Shown piece by piece: positions 50,801 to 58,926 of a DNA stretch of 60,847 nucleotides. The DNA is taken from NCBI GenBank assembly GCA_018057925.1, contig JAGPCT010000006.1, positions 75,603 to 136,449 on the forward strand. Direction: 5' to 3'. The notes beneath the pieces are model-generated. The model was not told the DNA's origin. It made no database searches and saw only the letters and a program-made list of their open reading frames with translations. Source of the DNA: Saprospiraceae bacterium. Its GTDB lineage: Bacteria; Bacteroidota; Bacteroidia; Chitinophagales; Saprospiraceae. Every line of letters begins with the position of its first letter. The stretch's first letter is position 1. Made by a program: the position numbers and the translations under genes.

Positions 50801-52495
50801 TCCAAAGACGGATCCATTACTTTAAGCTCTTCAGGTGGAACACCGCCTTATGTCTATCAATGGAGCAATGGACAATCAGGTGACGTGGCATCTAATTTAC
50901 TGCCGGGCACTTACACTGTTACCGTCTCCGACCAATCAGGTTGTCCACCTTTTACACAGACTTTTACAGTAGGGCATGCTCCTTCTGTCGTTTCAGTAAT
51001 TGATAAAAACACAGTTGTGGCTTCTGATTGTTATGACGCAGTCGTTGGCACCGGTGGGGCGAATGTCTCTGCAAGTGGTGGTCAAGCATCGACCTACACT
51101 TTTACCTGGTCAAGCGGAGAAAGCAACACAGGAGCATCTTCTAATGCTACAGCACTGAAAGGTGGATGGCAGTACGTGTCTATCTCTGATGGAGTATGTA
51201 CGGTAGTTGATTCAGTTCAGATACCCTCTCCTGATCCTATTTCAACCAATAAAGCTAGCTCAACGATAGTAGATGCTACATGTTTTGGCGATACTGATGG
51301 GTCAATATCTTTTACAACTTCGGGTGGTAACGGGGGATACAATTATCAATGGAATCCCACCTCCTCCAATTCCGCCAATATAACAGGGTTGACGGCTGCC
51401 ACCTACTATGTAACCATCACGGATAGTAAAAATTGTATAGGAATAGATTCATTTAAAGTAAAACAACCGCTCGTATTAGCTGCTTCTTTGGATACAGCAC
51501 AATCTCATGATTTGTTGTGTTATGATGATAATACCGGGGCTATATATATTAAAACATCAGGGGGCAACGGGAATTATTCCTATACTTGGAATCCTTCGGT
51601 AGCCGGGAATTCAGATAATGCAAGCAATTTATCGGCAGGAAACTATTTGATAACTATTGCGGACAAAAAAGGATGTAATACCAACTTAGCAGTAACTTTA
51701 AGAGAACCTTCTCCACTTCGTGTTGACTATGATCAGGTACCGGAACCACAGTGTGCCGGATATGATACCAACTTTGAATTAAATAGCATTACAGGTGGAA
51801 CAGGTCCGGATTATAGTTATACAATTGATAATGGTAAATCTTACTCTACTTTTGAAATTGCCAAAGTCAAAGGAGGCAAACATTTGTTAACCATAATAGA
51901 TGAAAATGGATGCCGTCTTGACACCTCATTTATAGTCAATGAACCGGCACCTATCCTAGTAAATTTACCGGAGGAAATCAAACTTGATCTCGGCGATACA
52001 ATAACACTTAGCCCAACGGTACAAAGTGCTTTCCCTATATCATCTACTTCATGGTTTCCACCACAAGCAGTCAGCTGTTCTTCATGCGATAGAACTGAAG
52101 CAAGTGTCATATCAAGTCAATATGTCACTGTATTACTTACAGATGCCAATGGTTGTACCGGTCTGGATTCTGTATTTTTAAAGGTGGACAGATCAAGAAA
52201 AGTATTTATTCCAAATGCTTTCTCTCCAAATAAGGACGGAATCAATGATATATTCCAAATATATACTGGCCCGGGTGTAGTTGGTATCAACTATTTAAGA
52301 GTATTTGACCGTTTTGGTGGATTGATGTTTGAAAAAAATAATATGCCACCCAATGAAAATGGATCAGATCAGGGTTGGGATGGTGCATTTAAAGGAGAAG
52401 TATGCAATCCGGGTGTCTTTACTTATGTTGCAGAGGTGAAATTTATTGATGGAAGAACACAGCTGTATTTTGGCAGTGTTACGTTAATTCGATAG
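47882..52495 (+). CDS. Large T9SS adhesin: cohesin-like domain, ten SprB-type repeats, gliding C-terminal domain
   Basis: A 1537-residue secreted protein. Signal peptide FILFIIFIINSFGYQAIAQQ, a ~270-residue unassigned N-terminal region, a cohesin-like beta-sandwich (about residues 298-438, e.g. DICIDFTVKDFKDLLGGEFA), then ten SprB-like repeats (about 522-1357). Each repeat runs from a Cys after a first strand (e.g. NPKCVNSSDGAIQL) to a conserved GC (e.g. VTITDNTGC), suggesting a disulfide per repeat. The final ~100 residues (KVFIPNAFSPNKDGINDIFQ ... GSVTLIR) form the gliding motility-associated C-terminal domain, a T9SS signal. Likely a surface adhesin. It ends at a strong terminator. Confidence 0.93.
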   Translation: MRLRFILFIIFIINSFGYQAIAQQLKSVKPSETEVIGLRNCATRSPGSVSYGPIVGQSNDGRPDTIFLCYQDQISIKNNGDGDFNTGDPDPLTPSAAGFLLYGAPPTVNGNTFAAIQADNVLSNPPPPPGELWYFMGTPNGDITLYNDGSVNQWFNAGSPFTLYLAPATFDAYTVSGGEYFGQYEGGGSCVKVNTSSAFPVVYLNEISMDNFTTPSPTTLSGSFFVNGGFPEFKSNARYTVTIVKKGNPGQVANIFGGPFSHGSKVSFAVPSAGTYIVTILDGKNCGITQEIVMPQGNVSVLASSGSVAYNDDICIDFTVKDFKDLLGGEFAIGFNPNDLQYTNITFPAANPLNLSINGNFGLTEVANGYINFAWTDPNLSKKTLPDNTIIFSVCFKAIGKPGTQTPVIIKPKKNGAFEFTDYDGTFYSIKNTNGIVTITNPTDLQVFFNVCSTTGNTGSITFTAFGPDAQYNYDINNSGATNIADNGVSVTINNLTPGTHVVDVFTTSGVHVITNVQVLNAPPIIVTPTITNPKCVNSSDGAIQLSINGGNQPYAIEWSNFTFNTTSVSNLNNGVYQVTITDNTGCVFSENFTINTTPMAINPPTIVDPACSGQTSGSITVSASGGNPFTGNVYDYSWSFNNIKQNKVATGTLTNIPEGVYSLTVTDANGCEAVSNFTLKPGVTIDATVIKQLPVCYGDGKGKLTITGTTNGTTTGPYTFTWSPNAVNPVNNATSSIVSGLNNGNFTVTVSDANGCFVKKDYTIDGPGEIKFLISGLKDDECGTQPKGAALIFDGSGNTTPFPDPNNPGSGFYRFTWSNGSNPTTVDAVSLNLTNLMGSGSGIRYYVTITGADGCTADTSFLIFKKDAPKISFDTVHTIACAGGNDGIIKANITTNGSEIATVFWSNNAGIPVNGGDPKTTYTSTISNLNGGDYIITITTLSGCTVTDTVTLTGQGSLSIDNNVIVPSKCPDSKDGSITLSSSGGTPPYVYQWSNGQSGDVASNLLPGTYTVTVSDQSGCPPFTQTFTVGHAPSVVSVIDKNTVVASDCYDAVVGTGGANVSASGGQASTYTFTWSSGESNTGASSNATALKGGWQYVSISDGVCTVVDSVQIPSPDPISTNKASSTIVDATCFGDTDGSISFTTSGGNGGYNYQWNPTSSNSANITGLTAATYYVTITDSKNCIGIDSFKVKQPLVLAASLDTAQSHDLLCYDDNTGAIYIKTSGGNGNYSYTWNPSVAGNSDNASNLSAGNYLITIADKKGCNTNLAVTLREPSPLRVDYDQVPEPQCAGYDTNFELNSITGGTGPDYSYTIDNGKSYSTFEIAKVKGGKHLLTIIDENGCRLDTSFIVNEPAPILVNLPEEIKLDLGDTITLSPTVQSAFPISSTSWFPPQAVSCSSCDRTEASVISSQYVTVLLTDANGCTGLDSVFLKVDRSRKVFIPNAFSPNKDGINDIFQIYTGPGVVGINYLRVFDRFGGLMFEKNNMPPNENGSDQGWDGAFKGEVCNPGVFTYVAEVKFIDGRTQLYFGSVTLIR

Positions 52496-52522
52496 TAGAA
52501 TAATCCTGATTGTTTATTAACC

Positions 52523-52561
52523 AAAAATAAGGCAGAGACTCAATATTTCTGCCTTATTTTT
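52523..52561 (+). terminator. Strong terminator after the adhesin gene
   Basis: AAAAATAAGGCAGA (52523-52536) pairs with TCTGCCTTATTTTT (52548-52561) across 11 bases, followed by more T. The stem ends in a T tract, as in an intrinsic terminator, 27 bases past the adhesin stop. Confidence 0.9.
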
Positions 52562-52619
52562 TTGATACATTAAACTATTTATTTTGGTTTGCATCTAATA
52601 TCAATTAAAATGATTAGAT

Positions 52620-53927
52620 ATGAAATCTCTTCTTCTTATACTTTGTATAGTTTGGACTCAAAATATATTCGGTCAAACAAATTATTTTCCACCAATTAAT
52701 GGTACATGGGAAACAACAGATCCAAATTCGTTAGGATGGTGTATGGACGAGCTTCAACCACTCTATCAATACCTTGATACGACTAATAGTAAAGGCTTTA
52801 TCGTACTTAAAGATGGTAAAATTGTATTGGAAAAATATTTTGGCAATTTTACCCAAGATTCTTCATGGTATTGGGCATCTGCCGGTAAATCCTTGACTGC
52901 CTTTGCCGTAGGAATTGCTCAACAAAAGGGACTTCTTTCCATCGACAATCCCGTTTCAAACTATTTGGGCGACGGTTGGACTTCCTGTACAAAGGCTCAA
53001 GAAGAAAAAATTACCGTCCGACACCTATTGATGATGTCTTCAGGGCTTGATGATAATACGAGTAATCCATTTTGCAACGAGCCTTCCTGCCTAACATACA
53101 AAGCAGAACCAGGAACACGTTGGGCATACAACACGGGTGTGTACAGCCTCTTGATAAAAATAATTGAAACAATTACCGGACAGGATTACAATCTTTTTAT
53201 TTCAAAAAATATTGGCATACCAACAGGAATGAAAGGGTTGTGGATCTCGGCCCAAGGTGAATTATACATAACTAAAGTACAAACAATGGCAAGATTTGGG
53301 CTATTAATACTCAATCACGGCGTTTGGGCGAATAACGATATTCTGCAAGATTCCAACTACTTTCAGGCAATGGTAAACACCTCGCAACCGATGAATCAGG
53401 CTTATGGCTTCCTCTGGTGGCTCAATGGGAAACAAACTTTTATGGTACCCGGTCTTCCGATTCAACTTCCCGGCTCACTCGTTCCAAACGCTCCACAAGA
53501 TGCATATTTTGCCATGGGAAAATATGGTCAAATTATTTGTATTGTTCCTTCTCAAAACCTTGTTGTCATCAGAATGGGTGACGATCCCGGCAATAATGAG
53601 CAATTAGTTTCACCGATTTACTTAGATAAGATATATACGTATTTAAACAAAATTATCTGTACTCCTGCTTCGGTACAATCCTCCAAAAAAGTTGAATCCG
53701 TAGTAATATATCCGAATCCTGTCATCAACTCCATTGTTTGGGCAAATCCAGATAACCTTTCTATCAAGACGATAGAGTTTTACAACGCCCATGGACAATT
53801 GTTGCAAACTATTCAGCCTAAGAGGCAATTTGCTGATGTGTCCTCATTCAAACCAGGAACATATATTGCATTATTTAAAGATCAAAATCATGTATTGATT
53901 GGTCAGAGTCAGTTTATTAAAATATAA
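52620..53927 (+). CDS. T9SS-secreted serine beta-lactamase/esterase-like protein
   Basis: 435 residues. Signal peptide MKSLLLILCIVWTQNIFGQ, then a class C beta-lactamase-like fold: catalytic Ser87-x-x-Lys90 in WASAGKSLTAF, VRHLLMMSSGLDDN, Tyr170 in WAYNTGVYSLL, and a Trp-rich loop YGFLWWLNGKQ. The C-terminal ~80 residues (VVIYPNPVINSIVWANP ... ISQFIKI-type end) are a type A T9SS sorting domain with the PNP motif. Such proteins act as D-aminopeptidases, esterases or transesterases outside the cell; true beta-lactam resistance is not implied. It follows the adhesin gene after a strong terminator, with no clear -7 box seen. Confidence 0.92.
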   Translation: MKSLLLILCIVWTQNIFGQTNYFPPINGTWETTDPNSLGWCMDELQPLYQYLDTTNSKGFIVLKDGKIVLEKYFGNFTQDSSWYWASAGKSLTAFAVGIAQQKGLLSIDNPVSNYLGDGWTSCTKAQEEKITVRHLLMMSSGLDDNTSNPFCNEPSCLTYKAEPGTRWAYNTGVYSLLIKIIETITGQDYNLFISKNIGIPTGMKGLWISAQGELYITKVQTMARFGLLILNHGVWANNDILQDSNYFQAMVNTSQPMNQAYGFLWWLNGKQTFMVPGLPIQLPGSLVPNAPQDAYFAMGKYGQIICIVPSQNLVVIRMGDDPGNNEQLVSPIYLDKIYTYLNKIICTPASVQSSKKVESVVIYPNPVINSIVWANPDNLSIKTIEFYNAHGQLLQTIQPKRQFADVSSFKPGTYIALFKDQNHVLIGQSQFIKI

Positions 53928-54054
53928 ATTAATGACATACATCCGTTTGAAAGATAGGTATTTATAAAACCTCTAGAATACATTATCGCTTATTAATATA
54001 CTACTTTTCTGAATAACGTCGTGTGTAACTTCGTTATTTAATGGTGAGTTATAT

Positions 54055-54062
54055 TATCTTTG
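54055..54062 (+). promoter_or_regulatory. -7 box TATCTTTG for ileS
   Basis: Exact TAnnTTTG match, 29 bases before the ATG at 54092, giving a leader of about 20 bases. A -33 TTTG is not seen. There is no T-box-like leader, as expected in Bacteroidota. Confidence 0.6.
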
Positions 54063-54091
54063 CACCTTATTTTTGAAACCAAGCAAGTTCC

Positions 54092-57000
54092 ATGATTTAC
54101 AATGAATATAAGTCGCTGAATCTGACTGATATAGACCAAGAAATACTTCATTTTTGGCAAGAAAACAATATTTTTAATAAAAGTATCTCTGAGCGAGAGG
54201 GAGCAAAACCTTTCGTGTTTTATGAAGGACCTCCTAGCGCCAATGGCCAGCCGGGCATTCACCACGTCATGGCACGTACCGTAAAAGATATCTTTTGTCG
54301 CTTTCATACCATGCTTGGTGAAAAGGTGGAAAGGAAGGGTGGTTGGGATACACATGGGCTTCCCATTGAATTAAATGTTGAAAAAGAGCTCGGCATTACC
54401 AAAGAAGATATCGGTAAGACAATTACTATTGAAGAATATAATGCTAAATGCCGGGAAACCGTCATGAAATTTAAAGATCGTTGGGACGACATTACTCAAA
54501 AAATGGGTTACTGGGTTGACCTGAATAATCCTTACATTACCTTTGACAACGACTATATCGAGACGGTATGGTATTTGTTGCAAATGCTATATACGAAGGA
54601 TTATCTTTACAAGGGTTATTCCATCCAACCATATTCTCCGGCTGCGGGAACAGGATTATCTACTCATGAACTCAACCTTCCGGGTGCTTACAAAGAAGTA
54701 AAAGATACAACTGCAGTAGCATTATTTAAAATAGTCTATGATGCCAATTCAGCCTTTTTGTTTGAATCTCCTGAGGAAGATGTTCGCTTTGCTGCATGGA
54801 CAACAACGCCATGGACTTTGCCATCTAATACAGCTCTTGCCGTAGGGCCAAATATTAAATACGTCAAATTAAATACCTTCAATCCTTATACAGCCGAGCC
54901 TCAAAGTATTATACTTGCTGAAGACTTAATCAACAGTTGGTTTAAAGCAGAAGGCGAAACAGCAGAAATGGTTTATAATACAGACCAAAAAATAATACCC
55001 TACCGTATTTCTTCTCATTACAAGGGAGACGAACTGACATTCATCCGATATGAACAATTACTTCCTTACGCGCAACCGGAGGAAGGCGATGCATTTAGAG
55101 TAATCAAAGGAGATTTTGTGACCACCTCTGATGGTACAGGGATAGTTCATATTGCACCATCATTTGGTGCAGATGACCGCCGTGTTGCACAGCAGAATGG
55201 CATTGGAAGTTTGACATTAGTTGACAAACAGGGCAAATTCACCGAAGAAGCAGGTCCTTTTGCAGGTAGGTATGTCAAGGATTATAAAAACGAAGGTGCT
55301 GATTATAAGGATGTGGATGTTGATATAGCTATTTTGCTAAAAAAGGAAAACAAAGCGCTTAATGTGCAAAAATTTGTCCATAACTATCCACATTGTTGGC
55401 GGACAGATAAACCTATATTATACTATCCGCTTGATAGCTGGTTTGTAAGGACATCTTCAGCTAAAGGAAGGATGTCAGAACTAAACAAGACCATTAATTG
55501 GAAGCCCGAGCATACCGGAACAGGTCGCTTTGGGGTATGGCTGGAAAATGTCCTTGATTGGAATTTAAGCAGGTCGAGATACTGGGGCATTCCGCTTCCT
55601 ATCTGGCGTACTTCTGATGGTCAGGAAGAGGTAATTATTGGCTCAAAAGAAGAGCTATTAGACAAAGCAAATCAAGCATATCAAGCCGGCTTATTTATAC
55701 CTAATGATAATCCGGGAACTATTTTTTCATCACAGGAAGGTCAATTAATATATCGAGATGATTTCGATCTACATCGGCCTTTTATCGATGAAGTCATTTT
55801 GGTAAGCAAAGGAGGCATACCTATGTACCGCGAGCCTGATTTAATTGATGTTTGGTTTGATTCAGGGTCTATGCCGTATGCACAGTGGCATTTCCCATTT
55901 GAAAATTTAGAAAAATTTAAAGCCAATTTTCCGGCAGATTTTATAGCTGAAGGTGTTGATCAAACCCGAGGTTGGTTCTATACACTACATGCTATTGCAA
56001 CGATGTGTTTTGATAGTGTCGCCTTCAAAAATGTTGTTTCCAATGGTTTGGTCTTGGATAAGGAAGGCATGAAGATGTCTAAATCTAAAGGAAATGTAGT
56101 AAACCCTTTTGAAATTTTAGAAAAATATGGAGTTGATGCAACTCGATGGTATATGATTACCAATGCACAACCTTGGGATAACTTAAAGTTTGATCAGGAA
56201 GGTATTGACGAGGCAAGACGTAAATTTTTTGGAACATTATATAATACATATTCCTTCTTTTCTCTTTACGCCAATATTGATAAATTCTCCTTCAATGAAC
56301 AATATATCCCATTAGCTGAAAGGCCGGAAATAGACCGATGGATTATCTCAAAACTCAATTCGCTAATCATTGAGGTTAAAACACTTCTTTCAGATTACGA
56401 GCCTACAAATGCCGGTCGAAAAATCGAACAATTTGTGGATGAAAATATGAGCAATTGGTACGTCAGGCTATGCCGTAGAAGGTTTTGGAAAGGCGAATAT
56501 ACAACAGATAAAATATCAGCCTATCAAACCCTTTATGAATGCATGGTCACTGTATCTAAATTAATAGCCCCAATAGCTCCATTTTTTGCGGATTGGATGT
56601 ATCGCAACTTAAATGGCGGCACATGTAAAGAAAATCACCCTTCTGTGCACCTCGCTTATTTTCCGGAAGCTATTCATAGCGCAATAGATCAGGATTTAGA
56701 ACAGCGTATGGAATATGCTCAACGAATTTCATCCTTGGGTTTATCTCTTCGTAAAAAAGAAAAAATAAGAGTACGACAACCGCTTCAAAAGCTTATTGTA
56801 CCAGCATTAAGCTCAGATTTTAAAAATAAAGTTGAAGCAGTAAGTGAACTTATTAGAGCTGAAATCAATGTCAAGCAAGTCGTTGTTACCGATGATACGG
56901 ATGGGCTTATTAAAAAAGGTGCAAAGCCTAATTTCCAAACCTTAGGGAAACGACTTGGGCGACACATGAAATTAGCTCAAGAAGTTATTAGCAACCTCAC

Positions 57001-57427
57001 ACAGGAACAAATAAAAGAATTTGAAAAAAGTAATCACTTTGTATTACAAACTCCGGATGAAGTATTTGATTTAACGCTAGAAGACGTTATTATCAAATCT
57101 GAAGATATTCCAGGTTGGCTTGTTGCTAATGATCAAGAAATTACCGTTGCTTTGGATATAGCGATAACCGATGAATTACAAGCAGAAGGCGTCGCACGTG
57201 AACTGGTAAATAAAATTCAGAACCTTAGAAAAAACAGCGATTTCATTGTAACAGATAGGATCCATGTCGAAATTCAACCTCTTGATATTATTCAACCGGC
57301 CATTAATAATTATAAAGATTATATTGCAAACGAGGTTTTGGCGGATTCTATCGTGGTGACAGAAAATTCCGGAGAAGAAGTAGAACTCTTTGAAGGTGTT
57401 ACGGTAAGAATAGCGTTGACCAAATAG
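54092..57427 (+). CDS. ileS: Isoleucyl-tRNA synthetase
   Basis: A 1111-residue class I synthetase that charges tRNA-Ile and edits misactivated valine. The HIGH motif reads GIHH (residues 55-58, in PPSANGQPGIHHVMAR). The editing (CP1) domain has WTTTPWTLPSNTALAVGP, the catalytic WGIPLPIWR motif follows, and KMSKSKGN lies at residues 661-668. The C-terminal anticodon-binding domain ends with a long ~250-residue extension, typical of the type-2 (eukaryote-like) IleRS often resistant to mupirocin. Complete. It converges on the NlpC/P60 gene with six bases between stops. Confidence 0.98.
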   Translation: MIYNEYKSLNLTDIDQEILHFWQENNIFNKSISEREGAKPFVFYEGPPSANGQPGIHHVMARTVKDIFCRFHTMLGEKVERKGGWDTHGLPIELNVEKELGITKEDIGKTITIEEYNAKCRETVMKFKDRWDDITQKMGYWVDLNNPYITFDNDYIETVWYLLQMLYTKDYLYKGYSIQPYSPAAGTGLSTHELNLPGAYKEVKDTTAVALFKIVYDANSAFLFESPEEDVRFAAWTTTPWTLPSNTALAVGPNIKYVKLNTFNPYTAEPQSIILAEDLINSWFKAEGETAEMVYNTDQKIIPYRISSHYKGDELTFIRYEQLLPYAQPEEGDAFRVIKGDFVTTSDGTGIVHIAPSFGADDRRVAQQNGIGSLTLVDKQGKFTEEAGPFAGRYVKDYKNEGADYKDVDVDIAILLKKENKALNVQKFVHNYPHCWRTDKPILYYPLDSWFVRTSSAKGRMSELNKTINWKPEHTGTGRFGVWLENVLDWNLSRSRYWGIPLPIWRTSDGQEEVIIGSKEELLDKANQAYQAGLFIPNDNPGTIFSSQEGQLIYRDDFDLHRPFIDEVILVSKGGIPMYREPDLIDVWFDSGSMPYAQWHFPFENLEKFKANFPADFIAEGVDQTRGWFYTLHAIATMCFDSVAFKNVVSNGLVLDKEGMKMSKSKGNVVNPFEILEKYGVDATRWYMITNAQPWDNLKFDQEGIDEARRKFFGTLYNTYSFFSLYANIDKFSFNEQYIPLAERPEIDRWIISKLNSLIIEVKTLLSDYEPTNAGRKIEQFVDENMSNWYVRLCRRRFWKGEYTTDKISAYQTLYECMVTVSKLIAPIAPFFADWMYRNLNGGTCKENHPSVHLAYFPEAIHSAIDQDLEQRMEYAQRISSLGLSLRKKEKIRVRQPLQKLIVPALSSDFKNKVEAVSELIRAEINVKQVVVTDDTDGLIKKGAKPNFQTLGKRLGRHMKLAQEVISNLTQEQIKEFEKSNHFVLQTPDEVFDLTLEDVIIKSEDIPGWLVANDQEITVALDIAITDELQAEGVARELVNKIQNLRKNSDFIVTDRIHVEIQPLDIIQPAINNYKDYIANEVLADSIVVTENSGEEVELFEGVTVRIALTK

Positions 57428-57433
57428 ATATTT

Positions 57434-58177
57434 TTAAAAAAATCTTTTGATAGAATGTAGTTGATGTGTGAGGTTCTTTGAATCACTATGCACAATACCT
57501 TCATTTGTAATAAAATCAAGTCTAACCATTCCACTCGCATGCCAGATACGCTGATTTTCAGCAATGATTCCGACATGGATTACTTTTCCTTTTTCATTGA
57601 TAAAAAATGCGACATCGCCGGCTTGATGCTCTTCAAAAGGAACGTGTTTACCCAAAACAGCCTGCTGGGAAGCATTTCTAGGTAATTGAATGCCAAAAAA
57701 TGCAAACAAAAGTTGAATATAACCACTACAATCTACACCCAATATGGATTTTCCTCCCCATAAATATGGCGCATTTTCCCATTTCGAAGCCAACCGGATA
57801 ATATCTGAACTACAAAATTGCAATTGAGGGCCAATATCAGAAAGCCCAGACTTCTCCCCTTCTGTAAGATAAGACCCGAATGGAAGGAATTGCCTACCCC
57901 GTACGGTCATCACCTTCTGTATCAAATGACCCAATGTATAAGGTCTTGAAAATAACTCAACACAATAATGCTTGACATCTGTCCAACCTATGTATTGATC
58001 CGCTTCAATTTTTACTTTTATCCAGTTCTTAGTCCCTCTTTCAATAATTTCACAAGACTGACCATACAAAGCCTGAGTTTCAAGTTCAGACGCCTCATTT
58101 GCTTCACTTCGAATGGGTGCAAGTGGAGTGATACATTGAATAATTGCTCCGGGGTGGAAGTCACTATCTACCGTCAT
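57434..58177 (-). CDS. NlpC/P60 (C40) cell-wall endopeptidase with SH3 domain
   Basis: A 247-residue protein. An N-terminal SH3-like region (about residues 15-80, IQCITPLAPIRSEANEASELET...WIKVKIEADQYIGWTDV) precedes an NlpC/P60 domain whose catalytic triad reads Cys150 (GVDCSGYIQLLF), His201 (VIHVGII) and His213 (WHASG). Relatives such as YkfC cut gamma-D-Glu-diaminopimelate bonds in muropeptides. There is no signal peptide at this start (MTVDSDFHPG), so it may act on recycled peptides in the cytosol. Complete and intact. Convergent with ileS. Confidence 0.95.
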   Translation of the reverse strand: MTVDSDFHPGAIIQCITPLAPIRSEANEASELETQALYGQSCEIIERGTKNWIKVKIEADQYIGWTDVKHYCVELFSRPYTLGHLIQKVMTVRGRQFLPFGSYLTEGEKSGLSDIGPQLQFCSSDIIRLASKWENAPYLWGGKSILGVDCSGYIQLLFAFFGIQLPRNASQQAVLGKHVPFEEHQAGDVAFFINEKGKVIHVGIIAENQRIWHASGMVRLDFITNEGIVHSDSKNLTHQLHSIKRFF

Positions 58178-58226
58178 TTTATTAGATTAAAGCACAATTT
58201 AAAACTATTTAAAAAATTAAGAGAAA

Positions 58227-58234
58227 CAAAAATA
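58227..58234 (-). promoter_or_regulatory. -7 box TATTTTTG for the NlpC/P60 gene
   Basis: The reverse complement of CAAAAATA matches TAnnTTTG, 49 bases before the start at 58177. A TTTG (58255-58252) lies 17 bases further upstream. Confidence 0.45.
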
Positions 58235-58437
58235 CAGAATCCTGCATTTCACAAATATTATTAGTAAAACACGAACTTCAACCGCCAAAGTCCTGTAATT
58301 TAAAGGAAAGGCTATAGAATCAAAAGCAAAATTTTATTGAATAATATTTTTCGCCTAATTTATAAATCGTATGGTATTCTATACCTTGATTTAGTTATTC
58401 TATTGTTATTGCAACCGTTTTGACTATGAATTTTAAT

Positions 58438-58592
58438 AAACCCAAATTCTGCATTAGACCAATGCGGAATCGATTTACGACTCGTAATCAATGGTTTACA
58501 GAAACCATTGAAACGATTCGTACATCGGGATTGACCCTCATAATCAGCACTATACGGTTTTTCAAAACCTTTACTGCTGAATTCGAGATAAA
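58438..58592 (+). repeat. Three-hairpin intergenic repeat, copy B
   Basis: Same architecture as copy A: H1 58446-58470, H2 58476-58522 (loop acag) and H3 58542-58583. H1 here pairs fully (one G-T), better than in copy A. Placement is also upstream of a gene for an exported protein, between divergent genes. Confidence 0.9.
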
Positions 58593-58926
58593 TATAATAA
58601 AAAATGATATTACTTTTGCCGGTGATATTCAAAGATTTTAAGAGATATAATAATTTCGAAAAGACGAATTCAATCCATTAAAAAATCTTTGACATCCTAA
58701 AGAATAACAGAATTCCTTTTAACATTTTTATTGACAAGAATTGTTGTTTTATAAATTGAACAAATCCAAGACAATAAAAACAAATATTTAACAATTATTT
58801 TTCTTATAAAAAATGTAAAACTAAAACAAAAACCAATGAGATTCGTTTTTCTCAAGACGAAACCTACAGAGTAAAGTCTGCATTGGTTGCATTAAACAAT
58901 AACAAATAAAACTAAAACCAATTACA

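Larger units (their letters stand above)
58178..58926. other. Divergent intergenic region with a full three-hairpin repeat
   Basis: 749 bases. Contains a minus-strand -7 box (58227-58234), the three-hairpin repeat copy B (58438-58592) and a possible plus-strand -7 box TACTTTTG (58611-58618) far from the next gene. Frames at 58360-58632 and 58420-58641 fall on the repeat and are not genes. Confidence 0.7.

Noticed and set aside
49447-51950. Tandem repetition in the adhesin gene as a DNA repeat or CRISPR-like array
   Set aside because: Units are diverged at the DNA level and have no constant spacer; the repetition is at the protein level (SprB-type domains).
52620-53927. Calling the serine hydrolase an antibiotic-resistance beta-lactamase
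   Set aside because: The SxxK motif is shared with esterases and D-peptidases, and a T9SS sorting domain points to a surface enzyme; no resistance role can be read from sequence.
58360-58641. Two overlapping frames (90 aa minus, 73 aa plus) in the 58.4-kb gap
   Set aside because: Both fall on the three-hairpin repeat; open frames on both strands are a by-product of its palindromes.
58731-58760. TTGACA followed by TATAAA-like sequence, resembling an E. coli sigma70 promoter
   Set aside because: Bacteroidota housekeeping promoters use TTTG/TAnnTTTG; the match is expected by chance in AT-rich DNA.
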